A program made the position numbers and the translations under genes. Source: Colicola sp016286205 (GTDB taxonomy: Bacteria; Bacteroidota; Bacteroidia; Bacteroidales; Paludibacteraceae). From it: a DNA stretch of 64,000 nucleotides. Location of the stretch: the NCBI GenBank assembly GCA_016286205.1, contig JAEESF010000001.1, positions 62,001-126,000 on the forward strand, in the 5' to 3' direction. This document shows positions 27,291 to 36,400 of the stretch, piece by piece (positions within the stretch are counted from its first letter, which is position 1; each line of letters opens with the position of its first letter). Below the pieces are notes generated by a model. The model ran no database searches. It saw only the letters and a program-made list of their open reading frames with translations, and was not told where the DNA came from.

Positions 27291-27574
27291 TTCACCATGG
27301 GTCTTGGGTTAGGCACACCGTATTTCAACATTGGGCGTACGGGTGGTAGCGGTTCTTCCTCTTGCGGAGCCTGAGTAGCCGTTGAGTCCACCTGCAGCGA
27401 CGCGGGAACGCCGTACATACAGATTACCTTAGGATCTTCAGCCACTTCCTCTTGCTTAGGCTGATCTGCACTTTCCGTCTCAGTCTTGGTAGCGGCCTTT
27501 TGGCTATGACAACCAGCCAGAGCCATGCTAGCTATGCCAAGCAATACATTGATTTTTACCAATAGTTTTTTCAT
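27287..27574 (-). CDS. Radical-SAM-associated lipoprotein A
   Basis: 95 residues. Lipobox LAGC (Cys22) after MKKLLVKINVLLGIASMA, then a Gln/Glu-rich linker. Two YGVP motifs are visible: VICMYGVPAS near the middle and MLKYGVPNPRP at the C terminus. The first has the same C-x-Y-G-x-P pattern as lipoprotein B. It lies 12 bp after the nucleotidase-domain gene and overlaps lipoprotein B by 4 bp. Likely substrate of the radical SAM enzyme two genes downstream (inference from synteny and the shared motif). Confidence 0.82.
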   Translation of the reverse strand: MKKLLVKINVLLGIASMALAGCHSQKAATKTETESADQPKQEEVAEDPKVICMYGVPASLQVDSTATQAPQEEEPLPPVRPMLKYGVPNPRPMVK

Positions 27575-27586
27575 ATCTCTAAAAAT

Positions 27587-28318
27587 CTACAATAAATTCA
27601 TTCTTCCGTCCACCTTGGCACGAAGTGTATCCTGCTCCTTGACTGCGTCAAGATAAACATCGCGTATCAACAATTCGCTATCCCAATAATCGGAGTAACG
27701 TGTCAACGCATCCATCTGGTCGGCTCCTCCGGACAAATAATCGCTCGTAGCGACGCGATAGTTGCGTTTGGCATCAATCACTTTATCTCCTATCAAAACT
27801 TGTGCCAATCGTCCATCCACGGCAGTCATTCTCAGTCCCGCTACGCCTTCTCCACCTCGCTCGGCAAATCCCGTACAGAGGTCGAGAATATCTGCTCCGG
27901 AGAGTGTCAGCACCACCAGATGGTTGTCAAAAGGCATCAGTTCGTAGATATGGCCGACCGTGATAGGTCCGGGCAACCAGTCGCAACGCATGCCACCGAT
28001 ATTGACCACCGCCATATCCACAGGCTCGGGACAAACGCGTTTGGCGGCTTCCCACAAGGCATCGCTCGCCCAGTTGAGCATCGGGCATTCGGGTTTGGCT
28101 ACCCAAAGTGTGTCAGGCGCAAAGCCAATCTGCACATCCATCTCGCGCGCCAAAGCCTGCTTGGTTGGCTGCAGATAGTTGGTATAGTCATTGTCGGCGA
28201 TAGGGTCGCAAGAAGCATCTACGGGAATCGCTTCGGTCGTTACGCCCGTAATGCGTACGGCGCGATGGCAAGCCATCAAAGCAAGCGACACCAACAAGAA
28301 GAAAACGACTCTTTTCAT
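27587..28318 (-). CDS. 5'-nucleotidase C-terminal-domain lipoprotein
   Basis: 243 residues from ATG 28318; an upstream TTG would lie in the promoter. Signal MKRVVFFLLVSLALMAC places the lipid-modified Cys at 17. The mature part matches only the C-terminal substrate-binding domain of UshA-type 5'-nucleotidases: VVNIGGMRCDWLPGPITVGHIYELMPFDNHLVVLTLSG. The metallophosphatase domain that normally supplies catalysis is not in this gene or next to it, so catalysis would need a partner encoded elsewhere. It leads the operon ending in the radical SAM enzyme. Confidence 0.85.
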   Translation of the reverse strand: MKRVVFFLLVSLALMACHRAVRITGVTTEAIPVDASCDPIADNDYTNYLQPTKQALAREMDVQIGFAPDTLWVAKPECPMLNWASDALWEAAKRVCPEPVDMAVVNIGGMRCDWLPGPITVGHIYELMPFDNHLVVLTLSGADILDLCTGFAERGGEGVAGLRMTAVDGRLAQVLIGDKVIDAKRNYRVATSDYLSGGADQMDALTRYSDYWDSELLIRDVYLDAVKEQDTLRAKVDGRMNLL

Positions 28319-28328
28319 GTGCACCAAA

Positions 28329-28371
28329 CTTTTGCGCCGCAAAAGTACAACAAATTTCTGACATACGCAAA
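28329..28371 (-). promoter_or_regulatory. Promoter of the nucleotidase / radical SAM operon with overlapping palindrome
   Basis: On the minus strand: TTTG (28371-28368), 20-bp spacer, TACTTTTG (28347-28340). The 17-bp palindrome CTTTTGCGCCGCAAAAG at 28329-28345 is identical (allowing for strand) to the one at the gap promoter. Confidence 0.75.
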
Positions 28372-28444
28372 CTATTGTCCGTGTTTTTTCGAAGTAAAAA
28401 AATCAAAATCACGCGATAATATACAAAGTATATTATAGGCATGG

Positions 28445-28580
28445 GTAGGATACGGTATTGTCTCGGTATACTCTCGGTCGGCTTAGGCTCCCCGCCTGCC
28501 ACTCTATTCGAATGTTCACTGGACATTCTCCATCTTTTCGAAGCCAAAAGTCAATTGGCTTCTCCACGATAAAGTCTCGA
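28445..28580. repeat. Composite repeat: 11-bp array plus hairpin module, copy A
   Basis: Three 11-bp units (GTAGGATACGG, TATTGTCTCGG, TATACTCTCGG at 28445-28477) run into CTCGGTCGGCTTAGGCTCCC. After an interval comes a segment with the hairpin GAAGCCA...TGGCTTC and then CTCCACGATAAAGTCTCG. The same module occurs inverted at about 61032-61152. Copy A has some 25 bp more between its two conserved halves. The surrounding 28319-28699 region otherwise holds only two promoters. Confidence 0.75.
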
Positions 28581-28627
28581 TCAAAAGAAGAGAAAAGGAG
28601 TGCAATTCGAAAAAAAACTCTCAAATA

Positions 28628-28659
28628 TTTGCATATTTGAAAAAAAAGTTGTAATTTTG
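28628..28659 (+). promoter_or_regulatory. Promoter of the glycogen-synthase-like operon
   Basis: TTTG 28628-28631, 20-bp spacer, TAATTTTG 28652-28659; the -33 box is extended as TTTGCATATTTG. Confidence 0.78.
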
Positions 28660-28699
28660 CACTGCGAATAATGTAGTGTTGCGGCTACGCCTAAAATAA

Positions 28700-29551
28700 A
28701 TGCCTATGAAAGAGCCAAATCGAATCCTGTTTATCTCGCAAGAGATGTACCCCTATTTGGCCGAAGAAACGCCGATCCGTATGCTTAACCGTAAGTTGCC
28801 TGAATACTTTCAGAGCCACGGTTATGAGACTCGTACGTTTATGCCTAAATTCGGTGAGATCAACGAGCGCCGTAATCAACTACATGAAGTGATTCGCCTG
28901 TCGGGAATGAACCTGATTATTCAGGATGCCGACCATCCGCTACTGATCAAAGTAGCTTCGATACAACAAGCTCGCATCCAAATCTACTTCATCGACAACG
29001 ATGACCTGTTCCATCGCCGCAAAGGTGTGGCCGACGAGCAAGGCAAAGAATATGCGGACAATGACGATCGAGTTATTTTCTTCGCGCGCGGCGTGGCAGA
29101 GGCCGTAAAGAAACAACGTTGGACGCCAAATATCATATTGTGTTCAGGTTGGATGACTGCCTTGTTGCCACTCTACCTGAAGACTGCCTACAACGACGAG
29201 CCGTTCTTCAACCAATCGAAGATTGTGCTTTCGTTGGACGACATGGAATACAAGACTCCGTTTGGCACGCGTTTTGCGGACAAGTTGCGCATAGACGGAA
29301 TCACCAACAGCGACGTTCGCTCGATAGCCGGTTTCCCGGTTGGATACGAAGAACTGATGCGCTTGGCCATCGACTATTCAGATGCCATCGTATTCTCGCG
29401 TCCGCAAGTGAACCAACGACTGGTCAACTACGCAGAGACTAAGGGAAAACCGATTCTGCCGTACGCAGAGACCGAAGACATAACAGAAGCCTGCAAACGT
29501 CAGTGGGATTTCTACAACAGCCTGTTAGAACCCAAAGAAAAAGAAGAATAG
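28700..29551 (+). CDS. Glycogen/starch synthase-like protein (GT5 N-terminal domain only)
   Basis: 283 residues. It matches the N-terminal Rossmann half of GT5 glycogen synthases: RILFISQEMYPYLAEETP, then YETRTFMPKFGEINERRNQLHEVIRLSGMNL, and NIILCSGWMTALLPLYLKT. The usual ADP-glucose motif KTGGL at the N terminus is replaced, and the C-terminal half with the catalytic Glu is missing. This short form is standard in Bacteroidota, where it is annotated as glycogen synthase; whether it is active alone is unclear. ATG 28706 (MKEPNR) is an alternative start. Confidence 0.82.
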   Translation: MPMKEPNRILFISQEMYPYLAEETPIRMLNRKLPEYFQSHGYETRTFMPKFGEINERRNQLHEVIRLSGMNLIIQDADHPLLIKVASIQQARIQIYFIDNDDLFHRRKGVADEQGKEYADNDDRVIFFARGVAEAVKKQRWTPNIILCSGWMTALLPLYLKTAYNDEPFFNQSKIVLSLDDMEYKTPFGTRFADKLRIDGITNSDVRSIAGFPVGYEELMRLAIDYSDAIVFSRPQVNQRLVNYAETKGKPILPYAETEDITEACKRQWDFYNSLLEPKEKEE

Positions 29552-29555
29552 ACCT

Positions 29556-30971
29556 ATCAAACAGAGAAAAATCATATGGTTACTCGCTTTGCTGAGCATC
29601 GGATTGACTGCCTGCAAAGATGATGTGGGCACGGCGGGTCAAGCGGTGCTGGACGATGAAGACGAAATCATCGTTCTAGCTGATACGTTTGCTCTGCGTT
29701 CGGAGATAGACAGTTGCAAGGCCATTATCTCGCAAGCCGATTCGTTTCTGCTGGGCGAGATTGAGACCGATTACGGACTCGTGAGAGGTTCGATTCTGAC
29801 GCAACTGGCTTGTCCGGAAGGTTATTCTTACCCCGATGGAGCGACGATAGATTCCATCTGCCTGTTTATGTACTATTCGAGTTGGGTGGGCGATGGTTAT
29901 TCGCCTCTGGCAGTAAATGCATACCTGATGGACAGAGGGACGTTCGCTTATTCTCGCACCTATCCTACCGACCTGAATATCAGTGATTTCTGTTCGAGAG
30001 AGAAAGCGATTTTGGTGAACCATCGAATAGTGGTCGCGGCCGAGAAACTGGACTCGATAGCCAATAGCAACAATGTGTATGTGCCGATGTTGCGTATGCG
30101 TCTCAACGACGATTTTCTGAATACCTTCAGCGCCATTCGCAGCTTTGAGTCGCAAGAGTCATTCAACCAACAATTCAACGGTCTGCTGATAGAAACTTCG
30201 TTCGGCTCGTCGACCATGCTGAACGTGTCGGATGTGGCGCTAGGCGTGTTCTACCACTTTACGTACAACAAAGCCGGCCGCGACACGACAGTCAACGACA
30301 TGAAGGCCTTCTACGCAAACTCGGAAGTAAGGACAATCAATCATCTGCTCTATCGCGACAAAGCCGAGTGGATAGATTCGCTGAAGAATGATTCGAGCGA
30401 ATACAATTACATTGTATCGCCTGCGGGAATTTACACTCGCCTGAAACTGCCGATGCAACAGATGGCCGATACCATCTACAACCACATGAAGCACTCTCAA
30501 GACGACTCGACATACTACAAGCGGCCTTATGTGAATCTGGCACAACTGAAAGTGGAGGTGCAAAATGTGTTCTCCGGGACAGAGGCAGAGAAACAACGTA
30601 ACGACTGGTTGCAGCCGGCCGCATACATGCTGCTGATTCGTGAGCAGAGCATTGATCGATTCTTTGCCGACAAAGAGTTGCCATCGGACACATGCGCACT
30701 ACTCGGATCCCTAACACAAGGAGTAGATTCGATAGGAAATACTACCTATTACTACTCGTTCGACCTATCGACTTTGCTCACGCAACAATTGCGTAAAGAG
30801 AGCGTAGATAGCACCCTTTCGATGATGTTGATGCCAGTGGTTGTTTCGACCAGCACATCCTCGTCACAAACGGTTATTTCGGCCGTTAAACAACAGCAAA
30901 CCATGTCCGCTACCAAGATACGTTCAGCCCAAAATGGCATGAAACTGGAATTGGTATATAGCGGATTCTAA
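29556..30971 (+). CDS. DUF4270 lipoprotein with no canonical start codon for its signal peptide
   Basis: About 471 residues. DUF4270 proteins of Bacteroidota often follow the glgA-like gene, as here. The lipoprotein signal reads KQRKIIWLLALLSIGLTAC in an open frame, but the codon just before it is ATC (29556-29558), not ATG. The next conventional start, TTG at 29589, would remove the basic start of the signal, and an in-frame stop lies at 29526-29528. I have placed the start at the ATC because it gives a complete lipoprotein signal; this is uncertain. The mature part (LADTFALRSEIDSC, LLGEIETDYGLVRGSILTQLA) is typical of the family. Function unknown, envelope-located. Confidence 0.7.
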   Translation: MKQRKIIWLLALLSIGLTACKDDVGTAGQAVLDDEDEIIVLADTFALRSEIDSCKAIISQADSFLLGEIETDYGLVRGSILTQLACPEGYSYPDGATIDSICLFMYYSSWVGDGYSPLAVNAYLMDRGTFAYSRTYPTDLNISDFCSREKAILVNHRIVVAAEKLDSIANSNNVYVPMLRMRLNDDFLNTFSAIRSFESQESFNQQFNGLLIETSFGSSTMLNVSDVALGVFYHFTYNKAGRDTTVNDMKAFYANSEVRTINHLLYRDKAEWIDSLKNDSSEYNYIVSPAGIYTRLKLPMQQMADTIYNHMKHSQDDSTYYKRPYVNLAQLKVEVQNVFSGTEAEKQRNDWLQPAAYMLLIREQSIDRFFADKELPSDTCALLGSLTQGVDSIGNTTYYYSFDLSTLLTQQLRKESVDSTLSMMLMPVVVSTSTSSSQTVISAVKQQQTMSATKIRSAQNGMKLELVYSGF

Positions 30972-30984
30972 CCTATAATCTATT

Positions 30985-31419
30985 ATGAGAAAAATCGGCT
31001 TACTTCTTTGTCTAATATTCTCTTGTATTACTATGTCAGCACAACATTTCTACCAAGGTCCGAACACCTATGGTACCAAACTCTACACTTGGGACGGAGA
31101 ACATCTCTACCAAGGCGGTAACACTTACGGCACGAAACTATACACCTGGGACGGAAAACATGTCTATCAGGGCGCAAATACCTACGGAACCAAACTGCTC
31201 ACCTGGGATGGAGAGCATGTTTATCAGGGACCAAATACGTATGGGCAAAAGATTTATACGTGGGATGGATTGCACATCTACCAAGGAGCTAATACCTACG
31301 GAACAAAGATGTACACCATCACTAACGGGCATGTTTATCAGGGGCCAAATACGTACGGAACTGTTCTGTATACGTTCGATACATTTATTCCGATACCAAT
31401 TTTGGTATTGATACTGTGA
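30985..31419 (+). CDS. Secreted protein made of six 19-residue tandem repeats
   Basis: 144 residues. A signal peptide (about 1-20, ending MSAQ) is followed by six repeats of the pattern H-x-Y-Q-G-x-N-T-Y-G-T-K-x-Y-T-W-D-G-x. The fifth and sixth diverge in their last third. The C terminus is a short hydrophobic stretch (IPIPILVLIL). The repeat is rich in Tyr, Gly and Trp and likely forms a beta-type solenoid or stacked hairpins. I do not recognise a family. It follows the DUF4270 gene by 13 bp in what looks like one transcript. Confidence 0.82.
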   Translation: MRKIGLLLCLIFSCITMSAQHFYQGPNTYGTKLYTWDGEHLYQGGNTYGTKLYTWDGKHVYQGANTYGTKLLTWDGEHVYQGPNTYGQKIYTWDGLHIYQGANTYGTKMYTITNGHVYQGPNTYGTVLYTFDTFIPIPILVLIL

Positions 31420-31425
31420 TAAAAG

Positions 31426-31456
31426 AAACGCCCCCTAGAAAAAGGAGGCGTTTTTT
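31426..31456. terminator. Bidirectional terminator between the repeat protein and clpX
   Basis: Stem AAACGCCCCCT / AGGAGGCGTTT with a short A-rich loop, flanked by A and T runs on both sides. It serves both convergent genes and overlaps the last bases of clpX. Confidence 0.85.
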
Positions 31457-32681
31457 ATAGTGCTTCGCGCATTCGCGCTAAATCGCTTTTCTCTATTCGT
31501 TCGGCTGCATAAGCCTTGGTGACGACATATTCGCCATCTCGTGGACGCTCGTACATGATATCAATCATCACGGCCTCCATCAATCCGCGCAAACCACGCG
31601 CGCCGAGTTTGTACTCGAGTGCCTTGTCAACAATATAATCGAGCATCTCTTCCTCAAAGCGCAATTGTACGCCATCCATCTTCAGGAGTTTGATATACTG
31701 TTTGGTGAGTGCATTCTTCGGCTCGGTTAGAATAGAACGCAGCGCCTCTCTGCTGAGCGGTTGGAGATAGGTCAGAATAGGCAAGCGGCCGATGATCTCG
31801 GGAATTAGGCCGAAGGCCTTGAGATCTTGCGGAGCAATATATTGCAGCAGATTGTTCTTATCCACACTTGCGGCTTTCTGTTGCGAATCAAAGCCCACCA
31901 CTTGCGTGTTCATTCGTTGCGCAATCTTGCGCTCGATGCCATCGAAAGCGCCACCGCAGATGAAGAGAATATTCTTAGTATCTACGTGAATAAACTCTTG
32001 CTCCGGGTGCTTGCGTCCGCCTTGTGGCGGCACATTGACGATAGATCCTTCGAGCAATTTGAGCAAGCCCTGCTGAACGCCTTCTCCGCTCACATCGCGT
32101 GTGATGCTTGGATTCTCGCTCTTACGAGCGATTTTGTCTATCTCATCGATAAAGACGATACCTTTCTGCGCCTTCTGCAAATCGTAATCAGCATCCTGCA
32201 AGAGACGAACGAGCAAGGACTCGACATCTTCTCCCACATAACCCGCCTGGGTCAGAGCCGTGGCATCGACAATAGCGAAAGGTACCTTGAGAAGTTTGGC
32301 GATAGTACGAGCGAGGAGCGTTTTGCCAGTACCGGTAGAACCGACGAGCAAGATATTGCTTTTCTCAATCTCGATACCATCATCATCCTTCTCTTGCAAC
32401 ACGCGTTTGTAGTGATTATACACAGCCACCGCAAGGAATCGTTTGGCCTCGTCCTGACCAATCACGTACTGGTCGAGGAACGCCTTGATATCTTGCGGCG
32501 CGGGCAGAGTATCCATGCTCAGTCCATCGCCCTGGTCGGACGAAGGTTTTGGCATCGTCAGCAAAAGCGTATGTCCCGCCTCGATACACTCGGAGCAAAT
32601 CAGCGAGCCATTCAACCCGCTGAACATGTTAGGCATCTCGCGCCCACAAAAACTACAAACTTCGTGTTTCTTTTTAGCCAT
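31455..32681 (-). CDS. clpX: ATP-dependent unfoldase ClpX
   Basis: 408 residues from ATG 32681 (MAKKKHEVCSFCG). The N-terminal zinc-binding domain has Cys9/Cys12 and a second CxxC (ICSEC). An AAA+ module follows with Walker A GSTGTGKT, Walker B IVFIDEIDKI, and the pore and RKH loops (RDVSGEGVQQGLLKLLEGS). It recognises tagged substrates and feeds them to ClpP. It lies 19 bp after clpP. Confidence 0.97.
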   Translation of the reverse strand: MAKKKHEVCSFCGREMPNMFSGLNGSLICSECIEAGHTLLLTMPKPSSDQGDGLSMDTLPAPQDIKAFLDQYVIGQDEAKRFLAVAVYNHYKRVLQEKDDDGIEIEKSNILLVGSTGTGKTLLARTIAKLLKVPFAIVDATALTQAGYVGEDVESLLVRLLQDADYDLQKAQKGIVFIDEIDKIARKSENPSITRDVSGEGVQQGLLKLLEGSIVNVPPQGGRKHPEQEFIHVDTKNILFICGGAFDGIERKIAQRMNTQVVGFDSQQKAASVDKNNLLQYIAPQDLKAFGLIPEIIGRLPILTYLQPLSREALRSILTEPKNALTKQYIKLLKMDGVQLRFEEEMLDYIVDKALEYKLGARGLRGLMEAVMIDIMYERPRDGEYVVTKAYAAERIEKSDLARMREAL

Positions 32682-32700
32682 TACTGAATACAACTAAAAA

Positions 32701-33384
32701 CTACTTCTTGGTATATACCTTATCGATAATACCGTAAGCGAGTGCTTCCTGGGCAGTCATCCAGTGGTCACGATCTGCATCTTGACGAATCTGGTCAATG
32801 GCCTTGCCCGAATGATCGGAGATAATGGTGTAGAGTTCGTCCTTGATTTTGAGAATCTCCTTCGCGGTGATCTCAATATCGCTAGCCTGGCCCTGGACAC
32901 CTCCAAGAGGCTGATGAATCATGACGCGGCTATGAGGAAGCGCAGCGCGCATTCCTTTCTCGCCTGCCACGAGCAGCACAGCGCCCATGGAAGCAGCGAG
33001 ACCGGTGCAGATAGTGGCTACCTTGGCACGCACGAACTGCATGGTATCGTAGATACCAAGGCCTGCATAAACAGAGCCACCGGGCGTGTTGAGATAGAGA
33101 TGAATATCACGCTCGCTATCCACAGAATCGAGATAGAGCAGTTGAGCCTGGATGACATTGGCCGTATAGTCATTGACCTCGGTGCCGAGGAAAATAACAC
33201 GGTCCATCATCAAGCGGCTGAACACATCCATTTGCGTCACATTGAGTTGACGCTCTTCGAGGATAGTAGGCGAGATATAACCTGCCGAAGCCTGAATAGT
33301 ATCTGCGCTCTGCGCCAAGACCTTCTCCACATGCATGGAGTTAAGGCCTTGGGCAGCGGCAAATTTCAAGAAATCATTCTTCAT
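32701..33384 (-). CDS. clpP: ATP-dependent Clp protease proteolytic subunit
   Basis: 227 residues. The serine protease triad is visible: Ser132 (TGLAASMGAV), His157 (RVMIHQPLGG) and Asp202 (IRQDADRDHWM). Residues 1-40 are longer than in E. coli, as in other Bacteroidota. It forms the barrel that degrades ClpX-delivered proteins. It sits between secDF (21 bp upstream) and clpX. Confidence 0.97.
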   Translation of the reverse strand: MKNDFLKFAAAQGLNSMHVEKVLAQSADTIQASAGYISPTILEERQLNVTQMDVFSRLMMDRVIFLGTEVNDYTANVIQAQLLYLDSVDSERDIHLYLNTPGGSVYAGLGIYDTMQFVRAKVATICTGLAASMGAVLLVAGEKGMRAALPHSRVMIHQPLGGVQGQASDIEITAKEILKIKDELYTIISDHSGKAIDQIRQDADRDHWMTAQEALAYGIIDKVYTKK

Positions 33385-33405
33385 TGTAGCAATGCTGAAT
33401 GGATA

Positions 33406-36400
33406 TTATTTTTTAGCAGCTTTCTTCTCTGCGCGGCGAGCCTGTGCTTGTTGGATATCGTAAGCAATAGGCGAAGCGATGAACAGAGACGAATAAGTAC
33501 CCACGATGACACCCATGAGGAGTGCGAATACGAAACCACGGATGGTCTCGCCACCGAAGATAAAGATAGCCAACAATACCACGAACGTAGACATAGAAGT
33601 CGAGAACGTACGGCTGAGCGTATTGTTCAAAGCGTCGTTGATATTGATATGGCGCTCACGTTTCGGATAGAGTCCGTTGTACTCACGTACACGGTCGAAA
33701 ATAACCACGGTATCGTTGATAGAATAACCGATAACGGTCAGGATAGCCGCAATGAATGCCTGGTCAATCTCCATAGAGAAAGGCATAATCTTCCAAAGGA
33801 TAGCGTAGAGACCAAGGATGATAACTGTATCGTGCGCCAAAGCTGCGAGTGCACCAACGGAATAAGCGAAGTTGCGGAAACGCAAGAGGATGTAAAGGAA
33901 GATAACAACCAATGCAGCGAGCACAGCCCAGATAGCACTGGTGGTGATATCGTCTGCGATAGCAGGACCTACCTTCTGGCTCGACATAATACCTACCGAA
34001 GCATTCGAGTCGGTTGAACGGAAATCATCGAATGTAATGTTATCGCCCAAGAACGGCTTGCAGCCCTGATAGAGCAAAGTCTCGATAGCTTCGTCTGCCT
34101 CAGCGGTTTCCTCGTGGATACGATAGTTGGTGGAGATACGAACTTGGTTAGCATCGTTACCGTAGGTAATCACGTTCAGAGAGAACAACTCGCCATCTTC
34201 GAGCGTAGCGCTGAAGGTATTGTCGAGGCTCTCGCGTACATCCTGTGTATTGATAGCGTTGTCGAAACGAACAACGTAGTTGCGTCCACCGGAGAAATCG
34301 ATACCCAAGTTCAGTTTACCGAACAAGTGCGGCTCAAGCCCCAGGATAGCAAAGATAACGACAGCACCCGAGAGGCAGTAAGCCCATCTACGAGCCTTGA
34401 CAAAGTCAAAGTGCATATTCTGCAAGAAGTTCTTCATCAGACGAGTGGTGAAGGTCAGCTCCTTAGCATTCTCATTCTTAGCATAATCCTCGAGCAACAG
34501 ACGTGTGATGAATACGGCTGTCAAGAAGGAGGAAACAATACCGATCATGTATGTAACGGCGAAGCCCTTGATAGGACCAGTACCGAAGATAGCCAAGATA
34601 GCACCGGTCAAGAACGATGTTACGTTGGCATCAACAATGGCTGTGATGGCTCCCTTGAAACCATCTTCGATGGCTTTGCGCATGCCCTTTCCACCGCGGA
34701 GTTCCTCACGAATACGCTCGTAGATAAGCACGTTCGCATCGACTGCACAACCCATGGTCAGGACGATACCTGCGATACCCGGCAAAGTCAGCACAGCGCT
34801 GAAGGAAGCGAGGATACCCACCAACAGGAAGACGTTGCAAACCAATGCAGCATCGGCGATGAGACCAGGAATCCAACCATAGTAGAAAATCATGTACAGA
34901 AGGATGAGCACGAATCCCAGAGCGAATGACCAAAGACCCGACTGGATAGCCTCACGTCCCAGAGAAGGACCAACCACGCTCTCCTCGATGATACGAGCAG
35001 GAGCCGGCATCTTACCAGACTTGAGGGTGTTAGCCAAGTCTTTTGCCTCTTCTACGGTGAAGTTACCAGTAATCTGGCTATTACCACCGGCAATCTCGTT
35101 CTGTACGGTTGGGAAGGAATAAACGAATCCATCCAAAACGATAGCAACCGACTTGCCGATATTGTCTTTGGTAATACGTTGCCAAGCCTTGGCACCCTCA
35201 GCGTTCATGGACATCGAGACATTAGCGTAAGCGCTAGTCTGGCCGAAGTCTGCGCGTGCGTCAGTGATCACGTCGCCTTCCAAACTAGCACGGCCATCGC
35301 GTTGAGCCTTGAGAGCAACGAGTTGGAAATAGCTTCCCGCCTCGTCGATTGGCTTAACTGTCCAGAAGAAACGTACGTCACGCGGGAGAACAGCTTTCGC
35401 GATTTGCGAGTTGAGCATAGCGTTGACCTTAGCGGTATCTACGTAATGAACAGTACCAACGACCGGTCCACGGTAAGCTTGGCCAGCCTGGTTAACCGAC
35501 GGGTTGAGGATAGCGAAGAGAGGATTTTTCTTCTTGTACTCAGCCAGTTGCGCAGCTTGGTCAGCCTCAACGGCTGCGCTGTCGGTGCCGAGGTTCTCAA
35601 CCAATTCAGCCAATTCGTCGTTCTCAGCCTTAGGAGCTTCTTCAGCTTTCGGCTCTTCAGCCTTAGCCTCTTCTACCTCAGCCTCAGCTTCGCTGCCGGC
35701 AGCAAACTCGCGGTTGATTTGTGCGAGCATAGGCAGAATCTCGGAGCACTCGTAGGTCTCCCAGAACTCGAGGTTAGCCGAACCCTGTAGGAGTTTACGA
35801 ACACGCTCAGGCTCTTTGATACCCGGAAGTTCGATAAGAATACGACCAGGTTGAGCGAGTTTCTGGATGTTAGGCTGAACAACACCGAAGCGGTCGATAC
35901 GCGTACGGAGTACGTTGAACGAGTTTTGGATAGCACCATCTACTTCCTCGCGGATCACTTTCTCTACCTCTTCGTTGGTGGAGGTCAGAGTGATTTTATC
36001 CTTGAGTTCGAAGGTGGAGAAAACAGAAGCCAACGAAGCATCCGGGTCCACCTCGTTGTACGACTCAATGAAAAGCGTAACGAAGTCCGTACCACTGGAT
36101 TTCTGCTTCTGCTTAGCCAGCTCCAATGCTTTCTTGTAGTTCTCAGACTCATTGTGTCCGCTGAGAGCATCGAGAATGTCAGGAACCGAAACTTCCATGG
36201 TGACGTTCATACCACCCTTCAAGTCAAGACCAAGGTTGATCTCTTTCTCGCGGCACTCTTTCAATGTGTAGCCGAACCACACTTTCTCAGTAGCGATTGA
36301 GTCCAGATACTGGTACTCCTTGACCGCATCGCCTGCGGCGTACTCTTTAGCCTTCTTGTCATAGTGACCAGTGACCAAAGAGAATGACAGATAGAAGGCA

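Noticed and set aside
28319..28342. TTG at 28342 as the start of the nucleotidase-domain gene
   Set aside because: It lies in the promoter palindrome; ATG 28318 gives a clean lipoprotein signal.
28433..28624. 63-codon minus-strand frame within the repeat at 28.5 kb
   Set aside because: It matches part of the frame read through the repeat at 61 kb only because the DNA repeat is shared; it has no promoter, signal or other support.
30985..31419. Regular 57-bp repeats that might suggest a CRISPR-like array
   Set aside because: The repeats are in frame, contiguous, without unique spacers, and encode a signal-peptide-bearing protein.
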